Assembly (NCBI RefSeq): GCF_024158915.1
Contig: NZ_JAMZGF010000046.1
Location: 1 to 43,771, forward strand
DNA length: 43,771 bases
From: Chryseobacterium sp. S0630
GTDB lineage: Bacteria > Bacteroidota > Bacteroidia > Flavobacteriales > Weeksellaceae
Direction of reading: 5' to 3'
The notes under the pieces were generated by a model. That model did not search any database and had not been told where the DNA came from. It worked only from the letters and a program-made list of their open reading frames with translations. The position numbers and the translations under genes are program-made. This document shows, piece after piece, positions 1 through 9,003 of this stretch (position 1 is its first letter; each line of letters starts with the position of its first letter).

Positions 1-110
1 AAAGTGTCAGATCTAAGGTTCATTCAAGACATTTATATGACCCTCAAAATCTCCTAAATTCTATTTCTTTATAACAACAAGAGGCTGCCAAAACTTTTTG
101 GACAGTCCTC
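1..110 (+). repeat. Left copy of a 109-110 bp dispersed repeat with terminator-like hairpin
   Basis: This stretch matches the reverse complement of 43549-43657 over its whole length, with roughly eight substitutions and no gap that I can see. Both copies end in a stem-loop (here 81-110, arms around GAGGCTGCC and GGACAGTCCTC) followed by a T run. It carries no ORF of note. It may be a scattered intergenic repeat or the end of a mobile element, but no transposase is present in the window. The match is seen directly; the nature of the element is inference. Confidence 0.85.
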
Positions 111-123
111 TTTTTTATTTTAC

Positions 124-147
124 AAAAAAAGCGGGCCGAAACCCGCT
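124..147 (-). terminator. Intrinsic terminator of the pectate lyase gene
   Basis: On the minus strand AGCGGG (142-147) pairs with CCCGCT (130-135) across a six-base loop, and a run of seven T residues follows. It lies 16 bp beyond the stop codon of the gene ending at 163. Confidence 0.85.
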
Positions 148-162
148 CCTGTTGAATACCAA

Positions 163-1182
163 TTATTCATTTAATTTATTTTTCTCCAGCCATTTCGGGT
201 ATTCCTTGGCTAAAAGCTTTTCTGCAAAATCACCAAACCAGCTGTATCCGTTTCGTCTTTCTTCTGAGACTTCATTATAATTGTATTTTACACTTCCGTC
301 GCGGTCTCCAAACAAAGGTCTATTGGTATGGATATCATAAAACCTTGCCCAGATCACGGAATTTTTATCTTCAGCCAATACTCTTACCGCTTTTCCGTTC
401 TGCTTGGTAACATTGTAGCTATACCCTTCTATTTTATTTTGCCTGAACCATTGTATAGCAGCTTTGATTGATTTTTCAATCTCAGAAGTTACAGGTTGCA
501 TCATTAAAAACCTTATAATTCCTACGGATTCTCCGGTGGCTAATGAAATGGGTTCGAAAGCCCTTGCCTTATCCGGCTGCAGTGTAATCTCATGATACTG
601 ATCTGCCCAAATGGAAGGAACTCCTTTCTGAAGAACCTGAGTTTTTAAAATACACCCAATTCCTTTTTGTACGGCAATTTTTGATTTTTCTTTTAATGAT
701 GAGGAAACCACATCAAAATTATTCTTTCCTTCCGCAGTATTGTAAAGAACTGTCAAAGCGTTGACCATCGCATTATCATTATAGGTCACCTGCTTTCTGT
801 AGAGCCCTGAATTAGGGTAATACTGAGGAAAACCCCCATTATCATACTGCATCAGAATGAGGTAACTGATTCCTTTTTCCGCTGCTTTTAAATAATCCGG
901 ATTTTCGGTTATTGAATACGCTTTAATCAACGCATTGATCTCTCTTGAAGTAGCATTGTTATCAATTGTTGCGTGATCATCTCCTGTTGATTTTATCTTT
1001 TTTAAAAGAGTTTTATCAATGGTGAGATTATAATTAACCACCGATTTATCCTGAAGCTGTTTTCCCCAACCTCCATTGGGAAGCTGATACATCAGCATTT
1101 TCTCCGCTAATGTATCTTTCACTTGGGCAGAACAGTTAACCGCCAATATCCCTAATGCAAATGTGTATATTTTTAGATTCAT
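163..1182 (-). CDS. Secreted pectate lyase, polysaccharide lyase family 10
   Basis: The 339-residue protein begins with a signal peptide (hydrophobic core, cut probably after NCSAQ). The mature part resembles PL10 (PelA-type) pectate lyases: an early NGGWGK segment where the family usually has NGGWPK, DNNATSREI in the first third, LMQYDNGGFPQYYP in the middle, and RFYDIHTNRPLFGDRDG near residue 290. The family cleaves polygalacturonan by beta-elimination with calcium. The length fits a bare catalytic domain without carbohydrate-binding modules or a T9SS tail, so periplasm or outer membrane is the likely site. It lies downstream of a DUF4861 gene on the same strand, 86 bp away, so the two may be co-transcribed. 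The family call is fairly secure; the exact substrate is not. Confidence 0.85.
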   Translation of the reverse strand: MNLKIYTFALGILAVNCSAQVKDTLAEKMLMYQLPNGGWGKQLQDKSVVNYNLTIDKTLLKKIKSTGDDHATIDNNATSREINALIKAYSITENPDYLKAAEKGISYLILMQYDNGGFPQYYPNSGLYRKQVTYNDNAMVNALTVLYNTAEGKNNFDVVSSSLKEKSKIAVQKGIGCILKTQVLQKGVPSIWADQYHEITLQPDKARAFEPISLATGESVGIIRFLMMQPVTSEIEKSIKAAIQWFRQNKIEGYSYNVTKQNGKAVRVLAEDKNSVIWARFYDIHTNRPLFGDRDGSVKYNYNEVSEERRNGYSWFGDFAEKLLAKEYPKWLEKNKLNE

Positions 1183-1239
1183 TTTTTATTATTTAAAATT
1201 AAGCTGAGCATTTCACTCTAAAACACTTCCACCCTACAA

Positions 1240-1271
1240 CTCTCAAACCCTCAAACCCTCAAACTCTCTCA
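1240..1271. repeat. Four copies of a degenerate 8-bp tandem repeat
   Basis: Units CTCTCAAA, CCCTCAAA, CCCTCAAA and CTCTCTCA follow each other without gaps. The last unit covers the stop codon of the DUF4861 gene at 1269-1271. It lies between two minus-strand genes and is a simple-sequence tract with no known role. Confidence 0.6.
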
Positions 1272-2468
1272 CCTAATAACTTTCACCACCAATGGTTTCG
1301 CAATAATTTCCGACTGTTTCTGAAGCAAATTCTCCCAATCTTTCCGTGTCTGAACCTGTCCGCTTTTCTGCCACGCAAATCCGGCATAATAGGTTAAGAC
1401 TTTTGAAGGCTTCGTCACAACATACAGATTACTTTCATCAGGAACATCAGAGGTGAAGGCAAGTGATTTTTCAACAATTCTGGGATCTATTACAATTCCT
1501 TCTCCTACAAATGCATCATCTATTTTTTCCCAGTGAAGATAATAGCCTTGTTTATTATTCAGCTGAGTTGTTCCTTCATTTTTATGCAAAGTAATTCCTA
1601 CAGTAAAATTCGGAACAGGTTTTCCTGTTTCAAAAGTGGATTCAAATTTTGAAAAGTTAGAACCCAGATCTAAAGAAATTCTTTTGGTTTCTTTCACTCC
1701 GTATTCACTCCATGGCTGGTAGGTAAGTTCAAAAACAGTTCTTAAAGGACCTTCGGCAATGGTTCTGGATGTTATAAAATTCTGGGAGGTCTGGAGCTTT
1801 TCATTTTCCCATATTCCGATTCCGCCCGTTCCACGGCTGTTTCCTACATGATAGGGATCGTAGCCCTCACCTCTTGTATCTTTATGGTAATACATCGGAT
1901 CTGTAAGATAACCTTTGTACCATTTGTTGATAACAGGCAGATCCGTTCTTTTCAGCCAGATGTCTACACCGCTTGAAAGAGTGCTGCTTTTTATTCCCTG
2001 TAAAGCTTCCTGCTGACCTTTCGGACCGTATACCCTGAAAGCAACCTTATCATTTTCCCAGGCATAATCATCTACTCTTTCAGGAACCAGCCTCGAATAA
2101 GTAGAAACCCTGCTTTCCGGAATCTGTCTCTTTCCGTCTGCTACAATAGTATAAGTATCTGTTTTTCCTGCACCAATATTCGCCTGAAAAAGTAATTCTT
2201 CCCCCTTTCCATCACCATCATAATCAATCCATTGAATGGGAATCCAGTTTCCTTTTGCATCTTTTATTCGAAGGTCTTTTTCAGTATGCTTACTTAAAAA
2301 TGATTTCAATAAAGTATTGGGAACGGTTACCACTTCATTTCTGGCAAAACCCGAAGGATTTGTAACCTGAACAGTACTTTGAGCAGATAAAAATCCGAAA
2401 GCAATGCAACCGATTGCACAATTTAAGCCCCGAAAGGCAGCTTTTGATATCAACATAAATTTAATCAA
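1269..2468 (-). CDS. Secreted DUF4861 family protein, probable polysaccharide utilisation
   Basis: This is a 399-residue protein with an N-terminal hydrophobic segment ending in LSAQS, read as a signal peptide. A second ATG lies four codons in. The body carries features I associate with DUF4861: a segment about adding to or crossing DYDGDGKGEELLFQ, the VPERVDDYAWENDKVAFRVYGP block near residue 130, and a long beta-rich C-terminal half. DUF4861 proteins are found in Bacteroidota beside pectin and rhamnogalacturonan lyases, and here the next gene is a PL10 lyase on the same strand. The activity of this protein is not established by the sequence. It could be a lyase, a hydrolase or a binding protein. 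The family call is moderately sure. Confidence 0.75.
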   Translation of the reverse strand: MIKFMLISKAAFRGLNCAIGCIAFGFLSAQSTVQVTNPSGFARNEVVTVPNTLLKSFLSKHTEKDLRIKDAKGNWIPIQWIDYDGDGKGEELLFQANIGAGKTDTYTIVADGKRQIPESRVSTYSRLVPERVDDYAWENDKVAFRVYGPKGQQEALQGIKSSTLSSGVDIWLKRTDLPVINKWYKGYLTDPMYYHKDTRGEGYDPYHVGNSRGTGGIGIWENEKLQTSQNFITSRTIAEGPLRTVFELTYQPWSEYGVKETKRISLDLGSNFSKFESTFETGKPVPNFTVGITLHKNEGTTQLNNKQGYYLHWEKIDDAFVGEGIVIDPRIVEKSLAFTSDVPDESNLYVVTKPSKVLTYYAGFAWQKSGQVQTRKDWENLLQKQSEIIAKPLVVKVIR

Positions 2469-2654
2469 TTAGTTAATTGACCAAAAATATAAATAATTTG
2501 CTAATATTTCACTGAAGTTCGCTTAAATTTTAAAGATTAAATCCATAAGAATCCCTCTACTTCACAAAGTATTTTCAAATCTGCTGATTTCAAGTAAAAC
2601 TTAAAAATATCCGCTACTTTTTATTCATCATTCAATTTTTATCAAATTAAATTG

Positions 2655-2662
2655 TACATTTG
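2655..2662 (+). promoter_or_regulatory. Bacteroidota -7 box (TAcaTTTG) of the TonB/ABC operon
   Basis: TACATTTG fits TAnnTTTG and ends 10 bp before the ATG at 2673, which implies a very short leader. An in-frame TTG at 2652 overlaps this box and is therefore a poor start. No clear -33 TTTG was found at the usual distance. Confidence 0.5.
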
Positions 2663-2672
2663 TTTTTCTATT

Positions 2673-3026
2673 ATGCAAAAATTTCTCAGAGTCTTTTTTG
2701 TTTTTTCCTTACTTCTGATATTTGTTTCAAATGTCAGCGGGGTAACTACATGTCTTGATCATGCCAGGCACGCCAAAAGTAAAGTGATTTATAAAAAAGG
2801 TTCAAAAGAAGAGAAAATTCCTACCTTTTCCCAGGATGACGAATGTCAGTGTGCTCTTCATATGCATATGACTAATATTCTTCTCCCTGAACCTTTAAAT
2901 CTGGATTTTGCTATCGACACTACTAATGATAACGAGATGCCACAGCCGAAAGCCATTTCATATCGTTGTCTCCTCGATTTTTTCAGCTCCAGAGCTCCCC
3001 CATCCACATTTTCTGCGGTAGCTTAA
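2673..3026 (+). CDS. Small exported Cys/His-rich protein, first gene of the TonB/ABC operon
   Basis: The 117-residue protein starts at ATG 2673; a longer reading from TTG 2652 would run through the promoter box. A signal peptide spans about residues 1-24. The mature chain is short and carries C27, H30, H33 and a compact C58-x-C60-x2-H63-x-H65-M cluster that could bind a metal, then an Ala-Pro-Pro near the C terminus. It resembles the small, poorly characterised Bacteroidota proteins (DUF6660 / HYC_CC_PP-like) often found next to TonB receptors, but I cannot confirm family membership. It lies 131 bp upstream of a TonB receptor gene on the same strand. A role as periplasmic metal carrier or sensor is inference. 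Confidence 0.6.
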   Translation: MQKFLRVFFVFSLLLIFVSNVSGVTTCLDHARHAKSKVIYKKGSKEEKIPTFSQDDECQCALHMHMTNILLPEPLNLDFAIDTTNDNEMPQPKAISYRCLLDFFSSRAPPSTFSAVA

Positions 3027-3050
3027 TCTATGCTGCCCTGATATTTCGTT

Positions 3051-3119
3051 TACAGATTTTTTAGTCTGTATTGTAATTCCGTGGATACCTGTGTCTTCAC
3101 ACCAGTAAGGATATCCTTT
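3051..3119 (+). promoter_or_regulatory. Possible structured leader between the small protein and the TonB receptor
   Basis: Two weak stem-loops occur here: TACAGA/TCTGTA (3051-3056 with 3065-3070) and an interrupted stem from GGATA near 3083 to TATCC near 3116, followed by TTTT. They may be an attenuator or mRNA-processing element inside the operon. They match no riboswitch class that I recognise, and stems this short can arise by chance. Confidence 0.25.
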
Positions 3120-3157
3120 TATTAATGGGCATTTTCGATGTCCGTACATCCCTATTC

Positions 3158-5467
3158 ATGACTACCAGTAATTTTAATTATTCGGGAATAATTCATTGTA
3201 TTTCCCCAAATTCTGTGAAACTTTTCAGTCTGAGTTTCATCACCGCATCGTCATTTCTGTATGCTCAGTCCCGTTCTGAAGATTCTTTATCTACAGTGGT
3301 TCAAACCGTTGAGGTTATCGGAAGAAAGTCTAAAGATTATACGTCCGACTACTCTTTTGCAGCCACCAAGATAGCTATGAAAAATAAAGATCTGCCTTTA
3401 ACGCTTAATACCATTACCAAAGAGCTCATCACCGATCGTCAGGCTTTCCAGCTCGGAGATGTGATGAAAAATGTGAATGGTGTATCTCCTTCCAGCTCTT
3501 ATAACCAATACAATATCCGTGGGATCAGCCAGAATGAAGAAGGACAGATTATCAACGGAATGCGCACCAGGCAATATTATTTTTTACAACCTATGACTTC
3601 CAATATAGAACGTGTAGAAGTTTTCAAAGGTCCGGCAAGCATTACCATGTCCAGCGTAGATCCTGGAGGAACGATCAATATGGTTACTAAAAAACCATTG
3701 TCAAATCCCCGTCACGAAATCAGTTTGTCAGGTGGAAGCTTTGAAACTTACCGTGTCACCACAGATCTTACAGGCCCTTTAAATAAGAGCAAAACTTTAT
3801 TATACCGTTTTAACGGAGCGTATCAGAATGCTCATTCATTCAGGGATCATGTTAAAAACAGTGGTATTCTGATTTCACCTTCTATCACTTTTGTTCCGAA
3901 TGAAAAAACATCCGTGAATGTGGAAATGATTTTCAATGATCTTTATGGAAACCTGGACAGAGGACAGCCAATTTTCGGAGCAGTGGCAGGAAAAACAGAT
4001 TTGTACAGCACTCCAAGAAGTCTGAATTTAGGAGCTCCGGATGATTTTTTTAAAACCAGAGAACTCATAATAATGGGAACAGTTGCCCATCATTTTAACC
4101 AATCCATCAGTTTTAATGCTTCCTATATGAAGCAATATTGGAGAGAAAACCTGCAGGAGCACAGAACAACCAATTCTTTTGTCCCTGATATGGATAACAA
4201 ACCGGTTTCCAGCCTTGCCATGATGCAGTTTGTACAGAGAAAACAAAACTGGGCTACAGATAACATTAATGCATATTTTAATTTTAAATTCAAAACAGGA
4301 TCTGTACAACATCAGGCTTTGATAGGCTATGACAGTCAGATCTGGGAAAAACGCAAAGGCGGACAACAGAATGCGGCAAGAGGTTTTCTTTTGAAGAACG
4401 GTTCTGTAGCTTCTTCTTACAATCCAGCAAAAGCTTCGGAGTACCAGACCATTAATTATAATGGAACAATCATTCCAACACCTAATGTCACACCATTTGA
4501 TCTGAATCCGGGAGCTGTAAATTATCAGGGTACTGATTTTAATACCCTTAATGTGATTACCCCTTTACCTTCTGCTCTTACTACGACTCATGCAGCTTAT
4601 ATCCAGCATCTTTTTACCTGGAAAAAGTTTAAAATATTATCAGGAATCCGTCAGGAATGGTTTCAGGATATTACCCACTTCAAAGAAACCAATGAGACCT
4701 CTTTTAACAATAATAAACTGTTGTACAGATTCGGTATTACTTATAGTGTAACGGATCATATTAATATATATGGAACGTATCTTACAGGCTATCAGCCTCA
4801 ATCCAATACCGTAACACTGATGCCTAATACTTCCAGTCTTACAGGATCTGCAGCAAGATTCAAACCTTTGACTTCTGATCTCAAAGAATTGGGACTCAAA
4901 GCACAGTTTTTTGGAAGAATTTCACTGAATCTTGCGGTCTATGAAATCAACCAGAGAAATATTTTAATCAATGCTAATAATCCTTCAGAACCTGATGAAC
5001 TTGTACAGCGTGGTGCTGACAGAAGCCGTGGATTTGAAGCTGAGTTTTCTGGACATATTCTTCCTCAGTGGCATATTTACGGAGGCTACAGCTATATTGA
5101 TGCTAAAATACTGGATGACACCAACCGTGATCTTGTGGGGAAAAGAAAGGAAAATACTGCTAAGAATTCGGTGAATATCTGGACACGCTACAATTTTTCA
5201 ACTATTGAATTCCTAAAAGACTTTGGAATTGGGGCCGGAATGCTTTATCAGAGTTCTAAAGTTCCGTGGTTCACAAGGAGCTTCGAGCTTCCCGCCTATA
5301 CGACAATAGATGCTGCTTTATATTATACTCCGGCAAAAACTGTTCAGCTCTCTTTTAATCTGAATAACATTACCAACAAAGTGTACTGGATCGGGGCTCA
5401 GAACTACTTAAGGCTGTTTCCGGGAACTCCAAGAAATTATTTACTAACTGCTACTTATAAATTTTAA
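3158..5467 (+). CDS. TonB-dependent receptor, siderophore-receptor type
   Basis: The protein is an outer-membrane active transporter that would be driven by TonB-ExbBD. From ATG 3158 it has 769 residues. ATG 3125 is also in frame, and a GTG at 3215 would give the neatest signal peptide (KLFSLSFITASSFLYAQ), so the start is uncertain. The plug domain shows the siderophore-receptor pattern: QLGDVMKNVNGVSP, YNIRGI, RVEVFKGPASI and GGTINMVTKKP. No N-terminal carboxypeptidase-like or STN domain is seen. A beta-barrel of about 550 residues follows and ends in ATYKF, the terminal aromatic barrel signal. It is followed after three bases by an ABC-2 permease, so import is coupled genetically to an ABC system. 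The ligand is unknown; a metal chelate is the likeliest guess. Confidence 0.9.
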   Translation: MTTSNFNYSGIIHCISPNSVKLFSLSFITASSFLYAQSRSEDSLSTVVQTVEVIGRKSKDYTSDYSFAATKIAMKNKDLPLTLNTITKELITDRQAFQLGDVMKNVNGVSPSSSYNQYNIRGISQNEEGQIINGMRTRQYYFLQPMTSNIERVEVFKGPASITMSSVDPGGTINMVTKKPLSNPRHEISLSGGSFETYRVTTDLTGPLNKSKTLLYRFNGAYQNAHSFRDHVKNSGILISPSITFVPNEKTSVNVEMIFNDLYGNLDRGQPIFGAVAGKTDLYSTPRSLNLGAPDDFFKTRELIIMGTVAHHFNQSISFNASYMKQYWRENLQEHRTTNSFVPDMDNKPVSSLAMMQFVQRKQNWATDNINAYFNFKFKTGSVQHQALIGYDSQIWEKRKGGQQNAARGFLLKNGSVASSYNPAKASEYQTINYNGTIIPTPNVTPFDLNPGAVNYQGTDFNTLNVITPLPSALTTTHAAYIQHLFTWKKFKILSGIRQEWFQDITHFKETNETSFNNNKLLYRFGITYSVTDHINIYGTYLTGYQPQSNTVTLMPNTSSLTGSAARFKPLTSDLKELGLKAQFFGRISLNLAVYEINQRNILINANNPSEPDELVQRGADRSRGFEAEFSGHILPQWHIYGGYSYIDAKILDDTNRDLVGKRKENTAKNSVNIWTRYNFSTIEFLKDFGIGAGMLYQSSKVPWFTRSFELPAYTTIDAALYYTPAKTVQLSFNLNNITNKVYWIGAQNYLRLFPGTPRNYLLTATYKF

Positions 5468-5470
5468 ACT

Positions 5471-6916
5471 ATGGCTATTTCAAACTTACAACTGATGGTG
5501 AGAAAAACCTGGCAGGATTTGTTTAAAGGAAAACAAAATCTGCTCACCACGATTGCCGTACTCCTTTTTTGTATGCTGAGTATTGGCATAGGATATACAA
5601 AATACACGGATTCTTTTTCGAAAATAAAAGAATACCGGAAAGAAGTCCGTGAAAGCTGGGAACATCGACCTGATAAGCATCCGCACCGTATGGCTCATTA
5701 TGGCTATCTGGTTTTCAGAATCGGGCATCCTTTGAATATTTTTGACAACGGACTGGATGATTATTTAGGAAATGTCATATTTCTGGAAGCCCATAAACAG
5801 AATACCGCCAATCTTTCGGAAGCAGGAAGTTCCGGAACTTTAGTCCGATTTGGGGCATTTAGCAGTGCTTTTATTTTGCAGAGTATTGTTCCATTGATTA
5901 TTCTTTTTCTGGGATTTGGATTAATTGTTCAGGAACGGGAAAATGCCACTTTGAAGATCATCAGTGTGCAGGGAACTTCCGGAAGGGATATTATCTGGGG
6001 TAAAATCCTGGGACTCTGGCTGTTTTCTTTATGTTTCCTCATTCCGGTCATTCCTATTGTTTTCATGGCAGCATTCATGTCAGAGACTACTAATACAGCG
6101 GATATTGTATTACGCTTATCATTTCTGTTACCTGCTTATATGATCTATTACTTTTTTATCTGCACGTTGACCGTAGTGGTTTCTGCGAATAGTAAAAGTA
6201 CCTCATCTGCGTTGATCAGCCTTATTGGTTTCTGGCTTCTTTTCATCATTGTTTTGCCTAAAGGAATTCAGTTTGCAGCACAGAATTTATATCCTGCACC
6301 TTCCAGAATTGCTTTTGAAACCACTCTGGAAAAAGATATTTTAAAATCGGGGGACAGCCATAATCCGGATGATCCGCATTTCAAAAAAATTAAAGATTCT
6401 TTACTGGCAAAATATAAAGTAAAAACCACCAATGAGCTTCCTTTTAACTACGGCGGATTCGTCATGAAGGAAGGAGAAAAAATAAGTTCACAGATTTACA
6501 TCAGACATCAAAAGGAACTACAGACCATTTACAACAAGCAGCAAAGTCTGACGGATTTTTCAGGACTGATTAATCCTGCCATTGCAATCAAAAATTTTTC
6601 CATGATTGCAACAGGTACGGATTTCTTCTCTTATAACCAGTTTCAAAAACAGGCAGAAGAATATCGTTATCAGATGGCTCAGCATCTAAATGATTTGCAG
6701 ATTGAGAAGATCAGCAATATTAAACCTGAAAACGGCGGGCCGCCTGCTGTTATCGACAAACACAACTGGGAAAAGTTTCCGGATTTTCAATACCGGTATA
6801 CTCCTGTTCTGGAAAGTCTGAAGAAACAACCCATACCTGCAGCTGCATTAGTTCTATGGATGGCTATCTGCGTTATTGCGATCGAAATAAGTGGAAGAAA
6901 ATTAAAATTAATCTAA
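5471..6916 (+). CDS. ABC-2 type permease, DUF3526 type, with periplasmic His cluster
   Basis: This 481-residue inner-membrane protein has a first membrane segment at about 24-42, a large extracytoplasmic loop, several helices between about 125 and 265, a second large loop and a final helix near 455-475. The first loop holds a histidine-rich stretch (H65, H70, H72, H76, H86, H108) containing HPHRMAHYG and then FDNGLDDYLGNVIFLEAHKQN. I recall this pattern as conserved in DUF3526 permeases, which are related to the NosY-like ABC-2 proteins. The gene starts three bases after the receptor stop and abuts the next permease, so the two probably form a heterodimer with the ATPase encoded downstream. 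The transported compound is not known. Confidence 0.8.
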   Translation: MAISNLQLMVRKTWQDLFKGKQNLLTTIAVLLFCMLSIGIGYTKYTDSFSKIKEYRKEVRESWEHRPDKHPHRMAHYGYLVFRIGHPLNIFDNGLDDYLGNVIFLEAHKQNTANLSEAGSSGTLVRFGAFSSAFILQSIVPLIILFLGFGLIVQERENATLKIISVQGTSGRDIIWGKILGLWLFSLCFLIPVIPIVFMAAFMSETTNTADIVLRLSFLLPAYMIYYFFICTLTVVVSANSKSTSSALISLIGFWLLFIIVLPKGIQFAAQNLYPAPSRIAFETTLEKDILKSGDSHNPDDPHFKKIKDSLLAKYKVKTTNELPFNYGGFVMKEGEKISSQIYIRHQKELQTIYNKQQSLTDFSGLINPAIAIKNFSMIATGTDFFSYNQFQKQAEEYRYQMAQHLNDLQIEKISNIKPENGGPPAVIDKHNWEKFPDFQYRYTPVLESLKKQPIPAAALVLWMAICVIAIEISGRKLKLI

Positions 6917-8263
6917 ATGAATCGTTATTTATATACCCAATTTTACCGTAACAAAGCCTATATCATTGCACTGCTGTTTTTATTGATAGCCGGACTGATG
7001 GCTATTTATACAGGGAAAAAATTTTTAGACAGGAATGAAGATATTATCTCCAAAAGTGGAGCTTTCCAAAAAGAAAGTATAGAAAGGAATACAAAATTTC
7101 ACAAAGATGATCTGGGACTGGTTCTTTATTATATTAAATTCAATCTGGTGAATGAAACACCCAAACTGGCTGCTTTAAATATCGGAATGCGTGATTTAAA
7201 TCCTTCTATTCAGGGAGTAACCATCCGAAATCTGGAGGAACAGCGATATAATGCTGATTTTTATAATCCCGCTAATGCAGCAGTTGGAAATTTTGACTTT
7301 AGTTTTGTTATTGTTTTCCTTTTTCCACTGGTGATTGTAGCCTTCTGTTATAATCTGGTTTCTGAAGAAGAAGAAAGAGGAACATGGAAACTGCTTTCGG
7401 TGCAGAGCGGTAATTTACAAAAGCTTCTGGATCATAAAATGCTCATACGCCTTTTGGCTGTGACGGCTGTTTATCTTGCTCTCATCATTACTGCTTCGGT
7501 CTGGATAAAAATACCTTTAGACTCTTCCTATATTGCTTTTATGATCAGCGGTTGGTTGTATATTCTGTTCTGGTTTGCCCTGTGCAGATGGATTATTTCT
7601 TTCCGTAAATCATCTGCTCAGAACGCATTAATCCTTTTGATTGTATGGGTGGGAATCAATTTTATTATCCCGATGAGCAGCAATATTCTGATACAGAAAC
7701 TCTATCCGGTTCATGAATCCCTTAAAGCAGTCATGGAACAGAGAGAAGGTTATCACAACAAATGGGATGAGGCCAAACGTCCCACTATGGAAAAGTTTTA
7801 CAAAGCCTACCCACAATACAGCAATTTCACTGTAGAAGAAAATGATGCATTCACATGGATCTGGTATTATGCCATGCAGCATATGGGAGATCTTGAATCG
7901 GCAAAATCTTCAGAACAGTATACGGAAAAAATGAAGAAACGCAATGAAGCAGCAACCTATTTAGGCTATTTCCTTCCCAATTTACATACTCAGCTTGTAG
8001 AAAGTCATCTGGCAAAATCTGATCTGCAGAATCATTTGCTGTATGCTTCATCACTCAAGAAATTCCATGAGAAAAAACGATTGTTCTTCTACCCTCTTAT
8101 TTTCTCGGGGAAAAATGCTGAATCTATCAACTGGGCACAACAAACCATACAGATATTCACATTCTCTTCACCAGTTAAATGGATACAGATACTTCTTCCC
8201 TACCTCATCTTCATTGCTTTATTCATCATCCTTTCACAATACAAATACAGAAAACTATGTTAA
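6917..8263 (+). CDS. Second ABC-2 type permease (DUF3526 type)
   Basis: The 448-residue membrane protein starts directly after the previous stop codon. It has an N-terminal helix (about 14-32), a large loop with RDLNPSIQGVTIRNLEEQRY (about 92-111), a helix bundle from about 127 to 260, a second soluble loop and a C-terminal helix. It shares the plan of its neighbour but lacks the HPHR histidine cluster, so the two subunits have probably specialised. The cytoplasmic SEEEERGTWKLLSVQSG segment fits the ABC-2 coupling region. Its last codons overlap the start of the ATPase gene, which points to coupled translation. Confidence 0.8.
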   Translation: MNRYLYTQFYRNKAYIIALLFLLIAGLMAIYTGKKFLDRNEDIISKSGAFQKESIERNTKFHKDDLGLVLYYIKFNLVNETPKLAALNIGMRDLNPSIQGVTIRNLEEQRYNADFYNPANAAVGNFDFSFVIVFLFPLVIVAFCYNLVSEEEERGTWKLLSVQSGNLQKLLDHKMLIRLLAVTAVYLALIITASVWIKIPLDSSYIAFMISGWLYILFWFALCRWIISFRKSSAQNALILLIVWVGINFIIPMSSNILIQKLYPVHESLKAVMEQREGYHNKWDEAKRPTMEKFYKAYPQYSNFTVEENDAFTWIWYYAMQHMGDLESAKSSEQYTEKMKKRNEAATYLGYFLPNLHTQLVESHLAKSDLQNHLLYASSLKKFHEKKRLFFYPLIFSGKNAESINWAQQTIQIFTFSSPVKWIQILLPYLIFIALFIILSQYKYRKLC

Positions 8264-8952
8264 AAACGATCAACTTACATAAAAAATACAACGATTTCAC
8301 GGCCCTTCATTCTCTGAATCTGGAAGTAAAGAAAGGAGAAATTTTTGCGCTACTCGGGCAAAACGGAGCAGGAAAAAGTACAACCATCAATATTCTTCTG
8401 GGGCTTATTAAAGCGACTTCCGGAGATGCTTTCATTAATGATATTTCGGTAAAAGAAGAACCACAAAAGATTAAGAAACACCTTGCCTACATTCCTGAAA
8501 CAGTGCTTTTATATCCTAACCTTACCGGAATAGAGAATCTTGATTTTTTCTCTAAGATTGCAGGTTTTGATTATCAGAAGGATGAACTGGCTGCCTTACT
8601 CAAACACACAGGATTGCAGGAAATTGCACATCATAAAGCATTGGGAGGATATTCTAAAGGAATGCGACAAAAAGTAGGCATTGCCATAGCTCTTGCCAAA
8701 GATGCAAAAGTGCTTCTTCTGGATGAGCCTACCAGCGGACTGGATCCAATAGCTACAGCAGAATTTACAGAAATTGTACGTCAGCTGGGTAAAGAAGGAA
8801 GAACTGTTTTAATGGCAACACATGACATCTTCAATGCAGTAAGTGTTGCCACAAACATTGGCATTATGAAACAGGGAGAGTTGGTACAGAATTTACCTTC
8901 CAAAGCATTTACAGCACAGGAATTACAGGAGCTGTATCTGCAAACAATCTGA
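8257..8952 (+). CDS. ABC transporter ATP-binding protein
   Basis: I place the start at ATG 8257, which overlaps the permease stop in ATGTTAA; an in-frame upstream ATG at 8179 would add 26 residues unlike the family. The 231-residue protein has Walker A GQNGAGKST (35-42 region), a Q-loop near IPETVLLYPNLT, the signature YSKGMRQK, Walker B VLLLDEP and the switch histidine in MATHD. The YSKGMRQ form of the signature is typical of ATPases paired with ABC-2 permeases such as NosF and drug or antibiotic exporters. It would energise the two permeases encoded just upstream. It is the last gene of the operon, with a terminator 52 bp on. Confidence 0.92.
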   Translation: MLKTINLHKKYNDFTALHSLNLEVKKGEIFALLGQNGAGKSTTINILLGLIKATSGDAFINDISVKEEPQKIKKHLAYIPETVLLYPNLTGIENLDFFSKIAGFDYQKDELAALLKHTGLQEIAHHKALGGYSKGMRQKVGIAIALAKDAKVLLLDEPTSGLDPIATAEFTEIVRQLGKEGRTVLMATHDIFNAVSVATNIGIMKQGELVQNLPSKAFTAQELQELYLQTI

Positions 8953-9003
8953 TGATTCCGTTACTTCAGTAAGTAACTTTTCATATTAAATATCAATTGG
9001 TTG

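Noticed and set aside
2652..2672. TTG start adding seven residues to the small Cys/His protein
   Set aside because: It overlaps the TAcaTTTG promoter box, and the ATG at 2673 gives a clean signal peptide.
4028..4366. Minus-strand ORF of 112 codons inside the TonB receptor gene
   Set aside because: It is an antisense shadow of a well-supported gene, without recognisable motifs.
8179..8256. Longer N terminus for the ABC ATPase
   Set aside because: The extra 26 residues are a shadow of the permease frame and precede the usual MLKTINLHKKY start of the fold.
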